A stretch of DNA of 64,000 nucleotides from Tetragonia tetragonoides (taxonomy: Eukaryota; Streptophyta; Magnoliopsida; Caryophyllales; Aizoaceae): contig CM076151.1 of the NCBI GenBank assembly GCA_038025085.1, positions 7,321,001 through 7,385,000 of the forward strand, in the 5' to 3' direction. Of this stretch, positions 22,401 through 41,098 are shown piece by piece. Position 1 is the first letter of the stretch. Every line of letters starts with the position of its first letter. A program made the position numbers and the translations under genes. A model generated the notes under the pieces. That model was not told where the DNA came from. It made no database searches and worked only from the letters and a program-made list of their open reading frames with translations.

Positions 22401-23813
22401 AAATTCAACAGAACACTTATTATCTCTAACAAATTGACGAACTGAAATAAGATTTTTAATAATTTTAGGGGACACAAGCACATTCTGAAGGTAAAGGGGA
22501 CGATTGGGATTGGGTAAACAAGTGAAGCCCATATGAGTTACAGGTATCAAGGATCCGTCACCGACTATAACAGAATTAGTGATGCTTTTATTAAAAACAG
22601 AATGTAGATTACCTGGTGTGGACGTCAAATGGGCGGAGGCCCCTGTATCCATATACCAACCGGCATCACCGGGATCCTGGAGAGAAAGAGTGTTGAAGGC
22701 TTGCGGAAGGGAAGTGGTAGGCGCAATTGGAGCAGCATATTGGTTGACGGACGCAGGTGAAAACCAGGTCCATGGTGGTGGGACGGTGGCCGAGAATGCT
22801 GAAGGGGTGGCGTGTGGGCCCCGTCCGAGCATGCCGGGCGCAGGGGAGGGCGCCGGAACACGTGCCAAGGAAGGCTGAGGGGTGGCGGTTGAAGTGTTAG
22901 GCTGGTGCCAAGTAGGGGCTACGGGCCAGGGTGGCGGCCAGTAGAAGGGTGGCCAGACCGGTCGTGCGAGTTGAGTCGCGTTTTGTGAGGTCCTAGCTTG
23001 TTGTGGTGAGGAGTTATGGCGCCCACGACCATTACGACTCCCTTTGTTATTGTTCTTTTTGTTATTGTCGGTGTGCCGGGGCATTGAGGGTGGTGGGGTA
23101 GATTGGGCTTCCGGTTGTGAGAGGGTAGGGGTGAAGAGGATAATGGAGGAGGATGAGTGATCAGTGTGGGAGGCTATGGTTTGTCGAGGTTTGGAAAGAC
23201 GTTGTTCCTCGAGGAGGAGCATTGAACGAGCTTGAAGAAAAGAGGGGAAAGGATTGCGGTAGCGAATGATGGGTCCCATATGTTCAAATTTTGAATTGAG
23301 ACCATTTATAAGGTAAGTGACAAGATTCTTATCCGGGACAGGGTTGTCAATATTGGCAAGAAGGTCAGAAAGGGTTTTAATGCGGTTGCAGTAGTCATGA
23401 ACAGAGGACTCACCCATTTCAATATTGCGAAGCTCGTTGTCAAGCTGAATGGCACGAGCATCTTTGTTATCGCGAAAGAGGTTTTCAAGACTAAGCCATA
23501 CCTCACGGGCAGTGCCGCCTTTCTTGAGAATCATTTGGAGAAGGGACTTGGTGATATTCCCATACATCCACAATTTGACAATACCGTCAAGACATTTCCA
23601 CTCTATGTCAGTTTCTCCCGAAGGAATGGAAGTGCCGTCAAGATGACCAAGAACCCCAAAACTCAAGCAATGAGTTTCAAATAATTCTCGCCACGCATCA
23701 TAGTTGAGTTCATCAAGGTCCAAGATAAGGGGTATATAAGCCTTGATATTATTGATGCCATAAGGCTTTTCAGGATTGAGTGGTGGAGGAGGGTTGGTAT
23801 TTTCTTCGGCCAT
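19491..23813 (-). CDS. Copia gag-pol polyprotein, 1440 aa
   Basis: Single polyprotein for retrotransposition. Seen in order: gag domain (about residues 20-205); a Pro/Asn-rich linker without a CCHC zinc knuckle; aspartic protease DTGASAH (389-395); GAG-pre-integrase and HHCC zinc finger (HRRLGHPG about 520, CHAC about 552); integrase D582, D644, E680 (D-61-D-35-E, complete); reverse transcriptase with YVDDIIL (1121-1127); RNase H with YSDADWGG (about 1282) and SSAEAEY (about 1322). The stop codon TGA is the first three bases of the 3' LTR, so termination depends on the LTR sequence itself. Start MAEENTNPPPP lies 163 bp inside the 5' LTR edge. No frameshifts or stops; the element may be autonomous. 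Many short plus-strand ORFs here are shadows. Confidence 0.96.
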   Translation of the reverse strand: MAEENTNPPPPLNPEKPYGINNIKAYIPLILDLDELNYDAWRELFETHCLSFGVLGHLDGTSIPSGETDIEWKCLDGIVKLWMYGNITKSLLQMILKKGGTAREVWLSLENLFRDNKDARAIQLDNELRNIEMGESSVHDYCNRIKTLSDLLANIDNPVPDKNLVTYLINGLNSKFEHMGPIIRYRNPFPSFLQARSMLLLEEQRLSKPRQTIASHTDHSSSSIILFTPTLSQPEAQSTPPPSMPRHTDNNKKNNNKGSRNGRGRHNSSPQQARTSQNATQLARPVWPPFYWPPPWPVAPTWHQPNTSTATPQPSLARVPAPSPAPGMLGRGPHATPSAFSATVPPPWTWFSPASVNQYAAPIAPTTSLPQAFNTLSLQDPGDAGWYMDTGASAHLTSTPGNLHSVFNKSITNSVIVGDGSLIPVTHMGFTCLPNPNRPLYLQNVLVSPKIIKNLISVRQFVRDNKCSVEFDPNGFTVRDLLTRKMLLRCDSDGDLYPASPTPSTAPPTALLTTSHSTWHRRLGHPGNTVLQSLVSRGFISCNKKDKHSNLCHACQLGKHVRLPFCRSESVVESPFDIIHSDLWTSPISSVSGIKYYVIFLDHFSQFLWVYPLRRKFDAFSKFLHFRAYVHTQFNREIKAFQCDHGGEFDNTPLHDLFAANGMVIRFSCPRTSQQNGKSERMIRTINNIVRTLLFQAHLPPTYWVEALHMATHLLNILPSTTIQNDIPFSKLFNKPVSHSHLRVFGCLCYPNLSSSSPHKLAPRSTPCVFLGYPANHRGYRCLDLQTHKIIISRHVTFDESVFPFASISSTPPSTYDFLDVSSDISPISRSLLESPSVPHPVPQVDTPLPPPGVTPSPPTSPTATSISPINGQGSNESPTPTSTNSTPPPPPPLPPHPTHRMVTRGQNGIFKPIQKLNLLTSTLSPIPRSHIQALKDPNWRAAMQAEYDALIKNGTWVLEPRPPGVNVVRSMWLYKHKFNSDGSLERYKARMVANGKSQRPGIDCDETFSPVVKPATIRTVLSLALSRSWPIHQLDVKNAFLYGTLQETVYMHQPPGFVDPVHPDYVCRLRKSLYGLKQAPRASYQRFSEYMASIDFKHSVSDSSLFIYCHKNDMSFLLLYVDDIILTASSDTLLQRIISSLSSEFAMSDLGPLHYFLGIAATRTKDGLFLSQQKYALEILDRANMTNCKPCTTPVDTKSKLGPSGSPVEDPSLYRSLAGALQYLTFTRPDLSYAVQQICLFMHDPREPHFNALKRILRYVRGTIDHGLHLYPSTTTGLIAYSDADWGGCPDTRRSTSGYCVFLGTNLLSWSSKRQATISRSSAEAEYRGVANTVAETCWIRNLLLELHCPLTRATLVYCDNVSAVYLSTNPVQPQRTKHIEIDIHFVREKVALGHVRVLHVPSSSQYADIFTKGLSSTLFNDFRSSLSVRPPPAPTAGV

Positions 23814-23964
23814 GAGCAGCTGGAGAGAGAGAGAGGAGCAGGGAGGATGAAGAGTAGAGAGGGAGAGCGGTGAGGTTCACAGTGAGGGGACACAGGCACA
23901 GGAGAGAGAGAGAGGGATTAGAGAGAAATTTAGAGAGTGATTAGAGGGAGGTTGAGGGAGAGAA

Positions 23965-23976
23965 GCTCTGATACCA
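23965..23976 (-). other. Primer binding site (initiator-Met tRNA)
   Basis: Minus-strand TGGTATCAGAGC directly after the 5' LTR, the standard plant copia primer site complementary to the 3' end of tRNA-iMet. Confidence 0.93.
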
Positions 23977-24218
23977 TGAGAATGAGTGTAATTCCCCTTG
24001 AGGGATTAGTGTTGTATTAGTCTCTTTATATAGTAATTACATGGAACAATCTAGAAGATTACAATAGTATGCAAGTATAATCTAGAATACTCTAAATATC
24101 TAGAATACTCTAAGTATTATCTAGAATACTCTAAGTATAATCTAGAGAAATACAAATATAATTAATACTCTACATACAAAGAGGAATATTTACATATTCT
24201 GAATTATTTACATTATCA
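23977..24218 (-). repeat. 5' LTR of the copia element
   Basis: Same length and ends as the 3' LTR; one visible difference. Confidence 0.97.
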
Positions 24219-24348
24219 GATTAAGGCCTTAAACAACTAAACTTCTGGAAATGAATAATATTAATTTTTGGAAGCTGTCATTGCATGAATAATATATGTT
24301 GGAAAATTGTGATCTCTTTGATTATAATAAAAACCATATGAGTTATAA

Positions 24349-27088
24349 TCTATACAATTAGATTAAAATGCAATGATTAAATTAAAATTGCCGAATGATG
24401 TATCATTTAACTTATGACGTGTTATGTGACTCATGATCAATTAACAAAAAAAAAAAAGAGAGAAAAAAAAAGTAGCAATAATTAGACGTTATAAAAACAT
24501 AATGGAGTTTAATGACATCATCATCCCCTTCCCTTCATTCTCACAAGTAGTAGCTAATTTCTCTCATATGGATGAGCCAAAAAATAAAGAAAACTAATTC
24601 CTCTCTCATAAATAGATGATGGAACCACACACCATCAATTCATCTCCTACATTTCCATAAGTTCAACGTTCGTATCTAGATCTCATCGTCGTCGTCCGTC
24701 ATCTTTCCAGCATCGTATACAACCAATTCCCATTTTGGTAAGGTATTTCTCTTTGCGATTGCTAATAGGCATTTGATAATCTCTCCAACTTCATTAAGCT
24801 TAGTACCATATATTATTGTTTTACATTGTTTTCTCTGAACAATTATACCAACATATCAAAAAATAGGAAAAAAAACTAGAAATCGCTTCAAAAAAATTGG
24901 GAAAAATTATGAGACGTCACTATAATAGTAGAGAGGGATTGGGGGTAGGTTTGGTGGCACGGGGTGGTGGGGAGCCATGCTCGATACCCAAAAACTATGG
25001 ATTATCCTCCGATGTCGAGTAAGAGGCATTTCCAAGCCTACCAAGGACCCGAAACCTACCCCAAAGGCCTCACATATCCCCTAAGGGTGCTCCATGCGAT
25101 GTGGTGCGAAAATATACACCTTCGTTTCGGGGACTCCCAGAAACTCAAAAAACATGGGGATTATAGCCTTCGTTTTCGACTTCTTGGGACTCGGGTGTCA
25201 TTATTGCCCAAACTTCTCCTAGGGGTCTATCATGACCCAAGAGGATCCTCGGTGCCCCGAGAGGGTTATCCACATTCTCGAACATAGATATTACCCATGC
25301 CTTTGGTATTTTGACTCTTACACCAATGTCCCGTAAAACGCCCTTCGAATCCTATCACGGACCGGATAAGCGAGCTTGTGGACCTCCCATGTCAGCTAGG
25401 GGTGTTCCGAGCGATGTGGTGCGAAAATACACACCTTCGTTTCAGGGCTCCCGAAAGCCCAAAAAAGTGGATTGTAGCCTTCGTTTTCGGCTTTCCGGGG
25501 CCCGGGTGTCATATTTGCCCAAATATCTCCGGGGGGTCTATCATGAACATAGAGGACCCTCAGTGACCCGGGAGGGTTATCTGAATCCCCGAACTTCGAT
25601 ATCACCCATGCCTTTGGTGTTTCGGCTCTTACACCATTGTCCCGTAAAACGCCCTTTCAAGCCTATCAAGGAACGGATAAGCGAGCCCGAAAGCCTCCCA
25701 TGTCCCCACGAGGTGTTCCGTGCGAAATGGTGCGAAAATGTCCACCTTTATTTCTGAGCCTTCCGAAACCCTAAAAAAACTAGATTAATAGCCTTCGTTT
25801 TCAGTTTCCCGGGGCCCATGTGTCATTTTTGCCCAAATTTCTCTGGAGGGTCTCTCATGACCCTAGAGGACCCTCTGTGCCCGGGAGGGTTATACGGATC
25901 CCCGAATTTCAATATTACCCATGCATTTGGTATTTCGGCTTTTACACGAGTGTCCTGTAAAAAACGCCCTTCCTAACCTAGCAGAGACCGGATAAGCGAG
26001 CCCGTAGACCTCCCATATCCCCTAGGGGTGTTCCCTGCTATGTGGTGCGAAAATATCCAACTTCGTTTCGGGGCCTCTTGGAAGCCCAAAAAAAGTGGAT
26101 TATAGCCTTCGTTTTCGAATTCCCAGGGCCCGACTGTCATATTTGCTCAAATTTATTCGGGGGGTCTATCATGACCATAGAGGATCCTCGGTGTCCCGGG
26201 AGGGTTATCCGGATCCCCGGGTAACCCTGAACTTCGATATCACACATGCCTTTGGTTTCCGGTCCTTACATTGGTGCCCCGTAAAAACGCCCTTATAAGC
26301 CTATCAAGGACCTGATAACGGACTTCGGGGCCCTCTTATGTTCCCTAAGTGTGTCCTGTGAGATGTAGTGCGAAAATATCCATCTTCGTTTCAGGAGTCT
26401 CGCTGAAGCCCAAATAACGTGAATTAGACTTTGATTTTCGGCTTCCGGGGACCCTTTTCCGTTTTTGCCCAAACTTCTCTGCTGTGTCTATCGTCACCCT
26501 AGAGGACCTCCGATGCCTCGGGTCGGTCATTCGGGTCCTCGGACTCCGATCACCCATGGGGTGTTGGGACATGGCGCTCGCTGGGCGCTAGAACATGGGA
26601 CATGGGCCACCCAAATTTTGTTTCAATAAATTTTTGTTGTATTTAGTTCATTTGTATCCATTGTCTACCACGATAATATTTGGTAGAAGAACTTTATAAA
26701 AGAGTATACTCAAGTTTGATAGTAAGAGGCTAATAATCGTTTCCTAAGCACTCGGTCAAATAGAGATCAAAGGTTACAATATGACTAATCATGGTAAGTA
26801 GAAATATTACGCAACAAACAATGTCATTTAGGAGTAGATACCTCTAACTTTTATAGAGGCACCACAAGCTAAGCCAACGAATGACGTTTTTTTTTTTCCT
26901 CGTCTTGGTGTTGGTTTAGTTTTATTTACCATTTAAACACAAATTAGCATCAAAAAAGAAAAAGAAAAAGAAAATTATTATAACAAAGTTAGAAACTAGA
27001 CAAGTAGACAACCTATAATTAAACTAAATTAAAAAAAATTCAAAAAATAACTGAAACATCTTATGCATCGCATGAATATGCATACTAT
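24349..27088 (+). mobile_element. Satellite-bearing Helitron-like element, copy B
   Basis: Starts A|TCTATACAATTAGATTAAAA and shares with copy A the next ~60 bp, including 'attgccgaat'. It ends near 27088 with a hairpin (arms CTTATGC / GCATGAA, loop ATC; six pairs, one of them wobble), a 12-nt tail and a degenerate CTAT|T. Inside: a ~600-bp 5' region (24480-24860 resembles a spliced 5' leader ending in a 'ggtaaggta' donor-like motif but encodes nothing I recognise), the tandem array, and a ~460-bp 3' flank shared with copies A and C ('tttagttcattt...ccattgtctac'). Orientation is opposite to copy A. Non-autonomous. Confidence 0.65.
24960..26540 (+). repeat. Tandem array B, ~310-bp unit, about 5 units
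   Basis: The same unit as arrays A and C. The GATATTACCCATG/GATATCACCCATG motif recurs near 25289, 25597, 25910 and 26238, then about 26550, in steps of 308-328 bp. The short open frames at 24964-26572 are by-products of the repeat. Confidence 0.9.
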
Positions 27089-27465
27089 TAAGCTTAGTAA
27101 TACTATTAATTTGTGTCTCATGTGAGATACGTACTAGAATTTTAAGTTACTTTCTCTCTATTTTGTCTGAACTTTGCCGTTATTGTCATATATTCTATTA
27201 ATTTAAATATTAAAGATAGGTTATGAAAAAGAATTTATCATTATTGAGCATGAACAAAAAAACAAAATAGAGGGACAAATAATCAAGTTCAAACACTCCT
27301 AAGGTAGTATAAACAGATTTGGAGAAAACGTGGCTCATAAAGTCATAACTAGTCTAACCTACTACTAATCATTTTCCAAAAGAAAAAAAAAGACCACCAC
27401 TACTGTCCTAAACTCCAAATTTATAGTGAAGTCATTTCTAACCTACTAATAGTTTGACCTCTTCA
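27089..27465. other. Unassigned DNA before the duplication breakpoint
   Basis: AT-rich, no gene or repeat recognised. Homology to CYP84A copy 1 starts abruptly at about 27466. Confidence 0.5.
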
Positions 27466-28426
27466 TGAAATCCACTTCTTCACGGACCGAGGCCCATGAT
27501 TCGGCCCGCTTTCTACTAAATAACTTCATTACACAAATCCTAGCATATTTTGGGTGGACTTAGTCCACCGTAAACCAAGACACATTAGTACAAGTATCTT
27601 AGGATATAGGGGGTATTTTTAATAAAATTAGTCTCTTTGTTCACCATGGATTAAGTCCACACACGTTTTTGTATAAAAGAATTTGTGTGGACTTAGTCCA
27701 TGGTAGACCAATGTTTCACCTGGAGTCACATCTTTAATAGTGGAGTCACCTCATACTTCACGTGGAATCACTCTCTACTTCACATGGAGCCAACTCTCTA
27801 ATAGTGGAGTCACCCCCTACTTTACCTAGAGCCACCCCTCAAATTGATATTTGGCGCCACTCATCTAATAGTGGAGTCACCCCCTACCTCACCTGGAGCC
27901 ACCCCTTAAATTCATATTTGGCGTCACTCTTCTAATAGTGTGGTCACCCCGTACTTCACCTGGAGCCACTCCTCTAATAGTGAAGTCATTTCTCAAATTT
28001 ACTTGGTCTATGGTGGACTAAGTCCACACAAGACATCCTCATTTGTCTTTAAAATGGGCCGTAGTTAGCAAAGGCCATATCAGCCTTGTCATAAGTGAGG
28101 TAGGTTATGGCAATGGTGGCGGGCCGATTGGAGAAGACACTGTCTTGGGCTTGGAGCACTTCACGGGCCATGTCCGCAGTGGAAACCACCACCATGTATA
28201 AGACACCAATCTTCAAATGGAGAAGCCCACCATAGATCTTGGCTAGTTGGGCTAACCCACGTTGGGTCAATTGGTCCATCATGAGCATGTAGCCCACAAT
28301 TGGTAGGCCTCTAGGCCCCGGTGGGTATGGGCTTTTACGGCGTATAATAGCCATTAAAAGGAGCAAAGGGAGAAAGAAGAAAAGGAGAACTTTTGTTAAG
28401 GGGTGGTCTTGGATAGTGATATCCAT
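27466..28426 (-). pseudogene. CYP84A-like fragment, copy 2 (5' part of exon 1 only)
   Basis: 28426..28049 reads MDITIQD...RRKSPYPPGPRG...ANYGPF in frame, about 126 residues matching copy 1. The next codon, Trp in copy 1, is TAA here. A TIR element (27542-28034) then interrupts the exon, after which 27541..27466 continues with the codons for RKICVMKLFSRKRAESWASVREEV. Homology stops there; the rest of exon 1 and the heme-binding exon 2 are absent. Cannot encode a P450. Its promoter is compact: TATATAAAA lies 56 bp upstream of the ATG, as copy 1 presumably once had. Confidence 0.93.
27542..28034. mobile_element. ~490-bp TIR element with internal ~66-bp tandem repeats
   Basis: Begins AGCATATTTTGGGTGGACTT and ends in the approximate inverse (complement GTCTTGTGTGGACTTAGTCC). 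Each end carries the palindrome GTGGACT(T/A)AGTCCAC. ATCCT stands on both sides (27537-27541, 28035-28039) and is a candidate target duplication. Copy 1 of CYP84A (around 3030) has no insertion. The middle has about four units of a ~66-bp repeat ('tctaatagtggagtcacccc...cacctggagccacccc'). Confidence 0.75.
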
Positions 28427-28481
28427 GGATGGCTGTGTTGAAACTTGTAGTTTGTGATCGAAAACATCATTATTGTGAGTT

Positions 28482-28490
28482 TATATAAAA
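28482..28490 (-). promoter_or_regulatory. TATA box of CYP84A copy 2
   Basis: TATATAAAA 56 bp upstream of the copy-2 ATG, conserved with 4394-4402. Confidence 0.6.
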
Positions 28491-28739
28491 GGTTTGAGTT
28501 TCTTTTCTTTGCAAAGCACATGGTCACATGCAGCGTAGATAATCCTTATAAAGTTCTTATATCTCAGTTTTTCGGTCGTCACTACTCTTAAAATAGCAGG
28601 GGGGAAGATTTTCGGTCGTCATTTACTTATATCCCTTTTTATTTAGCAAAAAAAACTTGATTCATAGAATCCCAGTTTTGGGGCTTATAGATGTGTGAAA
28701 ATGTTAATTGAAATACTTATTAGGGGCACGAAGTTTTTT

Positions 28740-29310
28740 TCTTTTTGAGTGAAAGAGGCGCACAAAGTTTTTTAATCTACAATTAAAATGACCCTAAAAT
28801 ATACTAAATTAACAGTAACAACACAATTTTTGCTAACAAGACAATCAACAAGGACACCTCGGTGCGACTCCCAACATGCATAGTAACCATGTGCTTCCTT
28901 TGATGTATCTTCATCTTTGACGGAAGTGGAGATCTTCACCGCGAGCAATGCAATGACTTGCCTACAGAACTCTGTTTGATACCATTGATTGTATGTATAT
29001 CCGATTCCCAAAATCATATTGAATTTATAAAATAGAAATCGCACAATAGGCGAAAAGAGAATCCTATGAAAGGAAGAAATGAAAAAACCAAAAAACTCCA
29101 CAAAGGGAAAATTTTTTTATTCCACCTAGAGCGAAAAAGAGTAGAAATTAGAGTCAAACTAGATGAAGAACATCAAATACAGGCCGAGAATGACCTAAAT
29201 TGGTCCTCCCGGCCTGAAACTATGATGAAAGATGAGAAGAGGTAAAAGAGAAAAGTTAGGGTTTTGAAAAAGGAGAGACAAAATAATAAATCTTTGGATG
29301 AGCTTATTTG
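28740..29310 (-). other. ~570-bp insertion absent from copy 1; possible LTR-element remnant
   Basis: Copy 1 goes from the sequence matching 28735 to that matching 29315 with only a short spacer. Minus strand 28971-29000 holds TGGTATCA-AACAGAGTTC, resembling a decayed tRNA-iMet primer site, and 29220-29280 has 'aaaccctaac' in a pyrimidine-rich context, as in LTR leaders. A 109-codon minus-strand ORF (28772-29101) shows no recognisable domain. Confidence 0.3.
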
Positions 29311-29615
29311 ATTTACGACAAGATCAAGTTTTAGAGAGAGAAAATGAGAGAATTTGGGCATATGATTGATTTATTTATTGATTGAATAAAGTTGTGGACG
29401 CTATTACTAAAGAAGAAAACAGATTTTAACTAGAAATTTTAAACTTGACAATAATGAAAAAAAGGAAATAAATAAAATTTGATAGCACATCAAACATATC
29501 ACATCAATCATCATACATAATTGAAGAATGGCACGTGGGGTATCATGCCTCTTGGCCACTCAAACGTTATAAATGAGCATGGACATGAACATAATAATCA
29601 ATAATAATTTTCCAC

Positions 29616-30004
29616 GTATGATTTCCTCAAATATACATCATGCACAAACTAATTTCCAAATTAGCTTCGGTTCTAAACTATTTCCCCACATATACACCAC
29701 GTAGGATCGAAAAAGCAAAGCCGCTGTGGCCCACAGCGGCTTTTGCCCAAAAAAAAAAAAAAAACAAAAAAAAACGAAAGGCAAAATAAAAAATTCGCTT
29801 TATGGCAAAGCCGCTTTGCCAAATTTTTTTTTTTTTTTTTTTTAAATTATTTTTTTTAATTTATTTTTTTTCGGCAAAAGTCGCTGTGGGCCACAGCGGC
29901 TTTGCTTTTCCGATCCTACGTGGTGTATATGTGGAGAAATAGTTTAGAACCGAAGCTAATTTGGGAATTAGTTTGTGAATGATGTATATTTGAGGAAATC
30001 ATAC
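29616..30004. mobile_element. 389-bp foldback MULE-like MITE with palindromic subterminal hairpins
   Basis: Near-perfect inverted repeats of about 130 bp on each side (GTATGATTTCCTCAAATATA ... and its complement) around an A/T-rich loop, flanked by the 9-bp duplication ATTTTCCAC (29607-29615, 30005-30013). The corresponding site in duplicate 1 (about 11763-11772) reads straight through, a true empty site. Each arm contains its own hairpin: GCCGCTGTGGCCCACAGCGGC at 29721-29741 and a matching one near 29881-29901. Long TIRs plus a 9-bp duplication fit the Mutator superfamily. No coding sequence. Confidence 0.9.
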
Positions 30005-30523
30005 ATTTTCCACCCCCAATACCAAAAATAACAATAATTTTTGATTTTTGAACCGTCCAAATAAAGGCGCCTAGATAAGACGACATTGCAACAACTGTTG
30101 ATGAACAATTCAAAAATTGAAATTTGAAGTCCAAAAGAGAAATAAGTGGATTATATATCACAGTAAAAGTTCAAAAAAAAGAAAGAAATTCAACCTTTCA
30201 CTATTTATAAAAATTCAAACCTAAAAATCTCTCTGAGGCTAAAATGAAATAATAATTAAGGAGTAGCTAAAATTAATAGTACCACTAAATAAAAAACTAC
30301 AACAAATTAATTAACTACGCAAAAATATTACTACTAAAAAATTTTTAACTGCCCTTCCTAAAATCTGTTACAACTAACCTGCCTACCGACGCGAACCACC
30401 ACACAAATTGTACAAATTTTGAACCCGGTTCATTTGAAAACCAAACCAACCGATACCCGGTTCATTTTTTTTTCTCTTTCCGGTCTAACTAACTACTGAA
30501 AAATGAAACGGTTGGAGACATTA

Positions 30524-31570
30524 TTAAACCGTCGGTCTCGGTCCCTCCTTTCTTTTTCTCATCTCTAACACCTTACGATGACTATTGGAATGAACTTCGC
30601 TCGAAAATGTAGGGCTACAAGCCGGTCTATATTCTGGAAAAAGCCGACCCGACTTGAACCGGACTCCGCATGCATTACATAGCGTTTTCGACCCATTTGG
30701 ACCGGCTCTCCATTGTGGGGTTTTTGTAGCTTGACAGTGGCTACACCTTCTTTGACCCACGGTCTCGCCGCTAATCGACCAGGCCGGTTTTTTCTTCGGC
30801 TTTTTCATGGCTGGTTTTCCGAAGGCGAAAAATAGCCCCGTGTTGTTGTAAACCGGGGGTTTAAAAAGGAGCGTTGAGTTTGGTGATGAGCAAGACGATG
30901 AGGAAGATGGCTCCGGTTTTTGTGGCGAACCGAGGAACCAGGTTCGGCTTCCGGTGGTTCGGGGGCGCTTGGTCCTCGGTTTAACGGGAACCGCTGAAGG
31001 AAAGAAGGGAACCCGACTTTGATACGGTTTCCTCACCGGTTCAACCCGGTTCACGAAATGGAAACCGGTTTTCTTGGTTTGGGGGCGGATATTTGGATTT
31101 GGACATGCAAGGGTAGGCACTGGTACAGAATCATCCATGAAATGTGACCATAATTCAAGCTCTTGGATATCATCAACCTGTACAACCCCAAAGAAATCAC
31201 ACAAAAATCAATTTAATTGGAATTTCACCACTAATCCGGAGAAACATGAATTTAAACATAAAATTAAAACAATTAAACACAAAAATTACAAAGGAATTGA
31301 AATTAGGCTTACCGGAATGGCGAGGCCAGGAGAAAAATTGGGGGAATTGCAATTGAAATCATCAAGAGGATCTTTAGAGGAGAGAGAAAGAGAGGAAGAG
31401 TCCTTTCCCTCTTCCTCTTCTTCTTCATCTTCCAAAAACGACGCGTCTTTGTTGTTGTTAAAATCTTCATTAGGGATGTCAAAAAACTCATCAATTGAAA
31501 TATCATCAGCACCACCAGTTAAGCACCACAAATCACCAGAAATAAACCCTTGTTGGCTTGTTGATTTCAT
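30524..31570 (-). CDS. GATA-type zinc-finger factor, 5'-truncated duplicate
   Basis: Exon A 31570..31313 and exon B 31177..30524 match the intact GATA gene with the same splice sites and phase. Homology to the intact gene ends at 31595, inside its exon 1, so the original ATG and first 14 codons are gone. The first in-frame ATG is at 31570 (MKSTSQQGF), with an in-frame TGA just upstream. The zinc finger CSHC-X18-CNAC is complete (V to A and P to S differences). A one-base loss near 30545 changes the C-terminus from ...[20 protein letters not shown] to ...KEGPRPTV. About 303 aa could be made if transcribed; it may equally be a pseudogene. Confidence 0.7.
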
Positions 31571-31595
31571 AGCCAATTCAGACAAAAAGCTCGAT

Positions 31596-32587
31596 AAATT
31601 TCACCCAAATTTGTACTGTTTTTGTTAGTTTTCAAATAGTACTCTAACTCTAAAAAACCCTAAAGTTAACATGTAAAGGTGTTGTTAATCATCAAAAAAA
31701 ACATAGCAACAGCCTTGCATCACCATAAACACAAGTGTTTAGAGTTGACTCAGTTAAGTGCCCAAAAAACAAGCTCTCAACATTAAAATCACCCAAATAA
31801 TATTAACAAATACTCCTATTATACTCTTCTACACATTATAATCAAACTAAAGTTAACATCAATAGCAAAATGGCTGCTTCTTGTACATTCCGAGATACGA
31901 CGATTCGATGATATAAACAGTGAGAATGAGAAAGGGGAACTGAGAGGAGAGAGAAAGGGGGAGAGAGAAAGGGGGAGTGAGAGACGTCTGGAAGAAGTGG
32001 TGAGAAGAGTGAGAAAGAGAGGTCGGCGATGCAATGAGGAATCTGAGGAAGTGATGTGAGAAATGCGAAGTTAGGGTTTTGAGGCTTTGGGCCAAAATTT
32101 GAGGCTTTGGGCCAAACTCTTTCATTTTCCCCCCTTTTGCGATTTCTTTCTTTAAATTCTTTTTATTATTTATTTTATCTTATTTTTTTAGTGAATTTAT
32201 TGAATTATTTTTTACTTATCAGGTTGAGTAGGTCATTTTCAGGTTGGAAAATTCAATCTGAACCTAACCAGTTTCAGGTCAATCAGGTAGACCCATTTAA
32301 GGTTTTAGGTCAATTAGGTCAACCCTTTAAAGAGACGTGAGAGGGAGTGAATTGTGAGGAAAAATAGGGTAAAAAGTAACTAGTGACAAGATAGGCCAAA
32401 CACGCTCTAAATAGCTAAGCAAGAGTATATAAAGAAAGTAGACAATTATTACAAGACACCCCTCAGAAAAGGAGAGACATTCATTCTGAGTAAGTAAATG
32501 AGGAACAACCATGAGATACAATTCATATCATCTGACGCAATTCTTATCCTTGCCATTTACTTTAAGTACTTAAGAACTTAGACGTTA
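31596..32587. other. Duplication breakpoint and pyrimidine-rich leader-like DNA
   Basis: The GATA homology ends at 31595. On the minus strand 32075-31900 reads 'aaaccctaacttcgc' (telo-box-like) followed by a long CT-rich tract, like a plant 5' leader, in the right direction to lie upstream of the truncated GATA copy. A ~20-bp tandem duplication (ttgaggctttgggccaaa) sits at about 32078-32116. The rest is AT-rich with nothing recognised. Confidence 0.4.

Positions 32588-41098
<8,511 letters not shown>

Larger units (their letters stand above)
19252..24218 (-). mobile_element. Full-length Ty1/copia LTR retrotransposon, apparently intact and young
   Basis: Two 242-bp LTRs (19252-19493 and 23977-24218), TG..CA ends, 5-bp target duplication GATTA (19247-19251, 24219-24223), an initiator-Met tRNA primer site next to the 5' LTR, and a G-rich polypurine tract (GGGGGTG) before the 3' LTR. 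One uninterrupted gag-pol frame fills the interior. By eye the two LTRs differ at one base (g at 19442 against a at the matching site), so insertion was recent. Domain order PR-INT-RT-RH marks copia. Confidence 0.97.

Noticed and set aside
19593..23684. Many plus-strand ORFs opposite the copia polyprotein
   Set aside because: Antisense shadows of a GC-biased retrotransposon reading frame; no domain of their own.
28772..29101. 109-codon minus-strand ORF
   Set aside because: Lies in an insertion that looks like a retroelement remnant; no recognised protein domain.
31819..32125. Two overlapping Ser/Leu-rich ORFs on the minus strand
   Set aside because: Translations of a CT-rich leader-like tract, not proteins.
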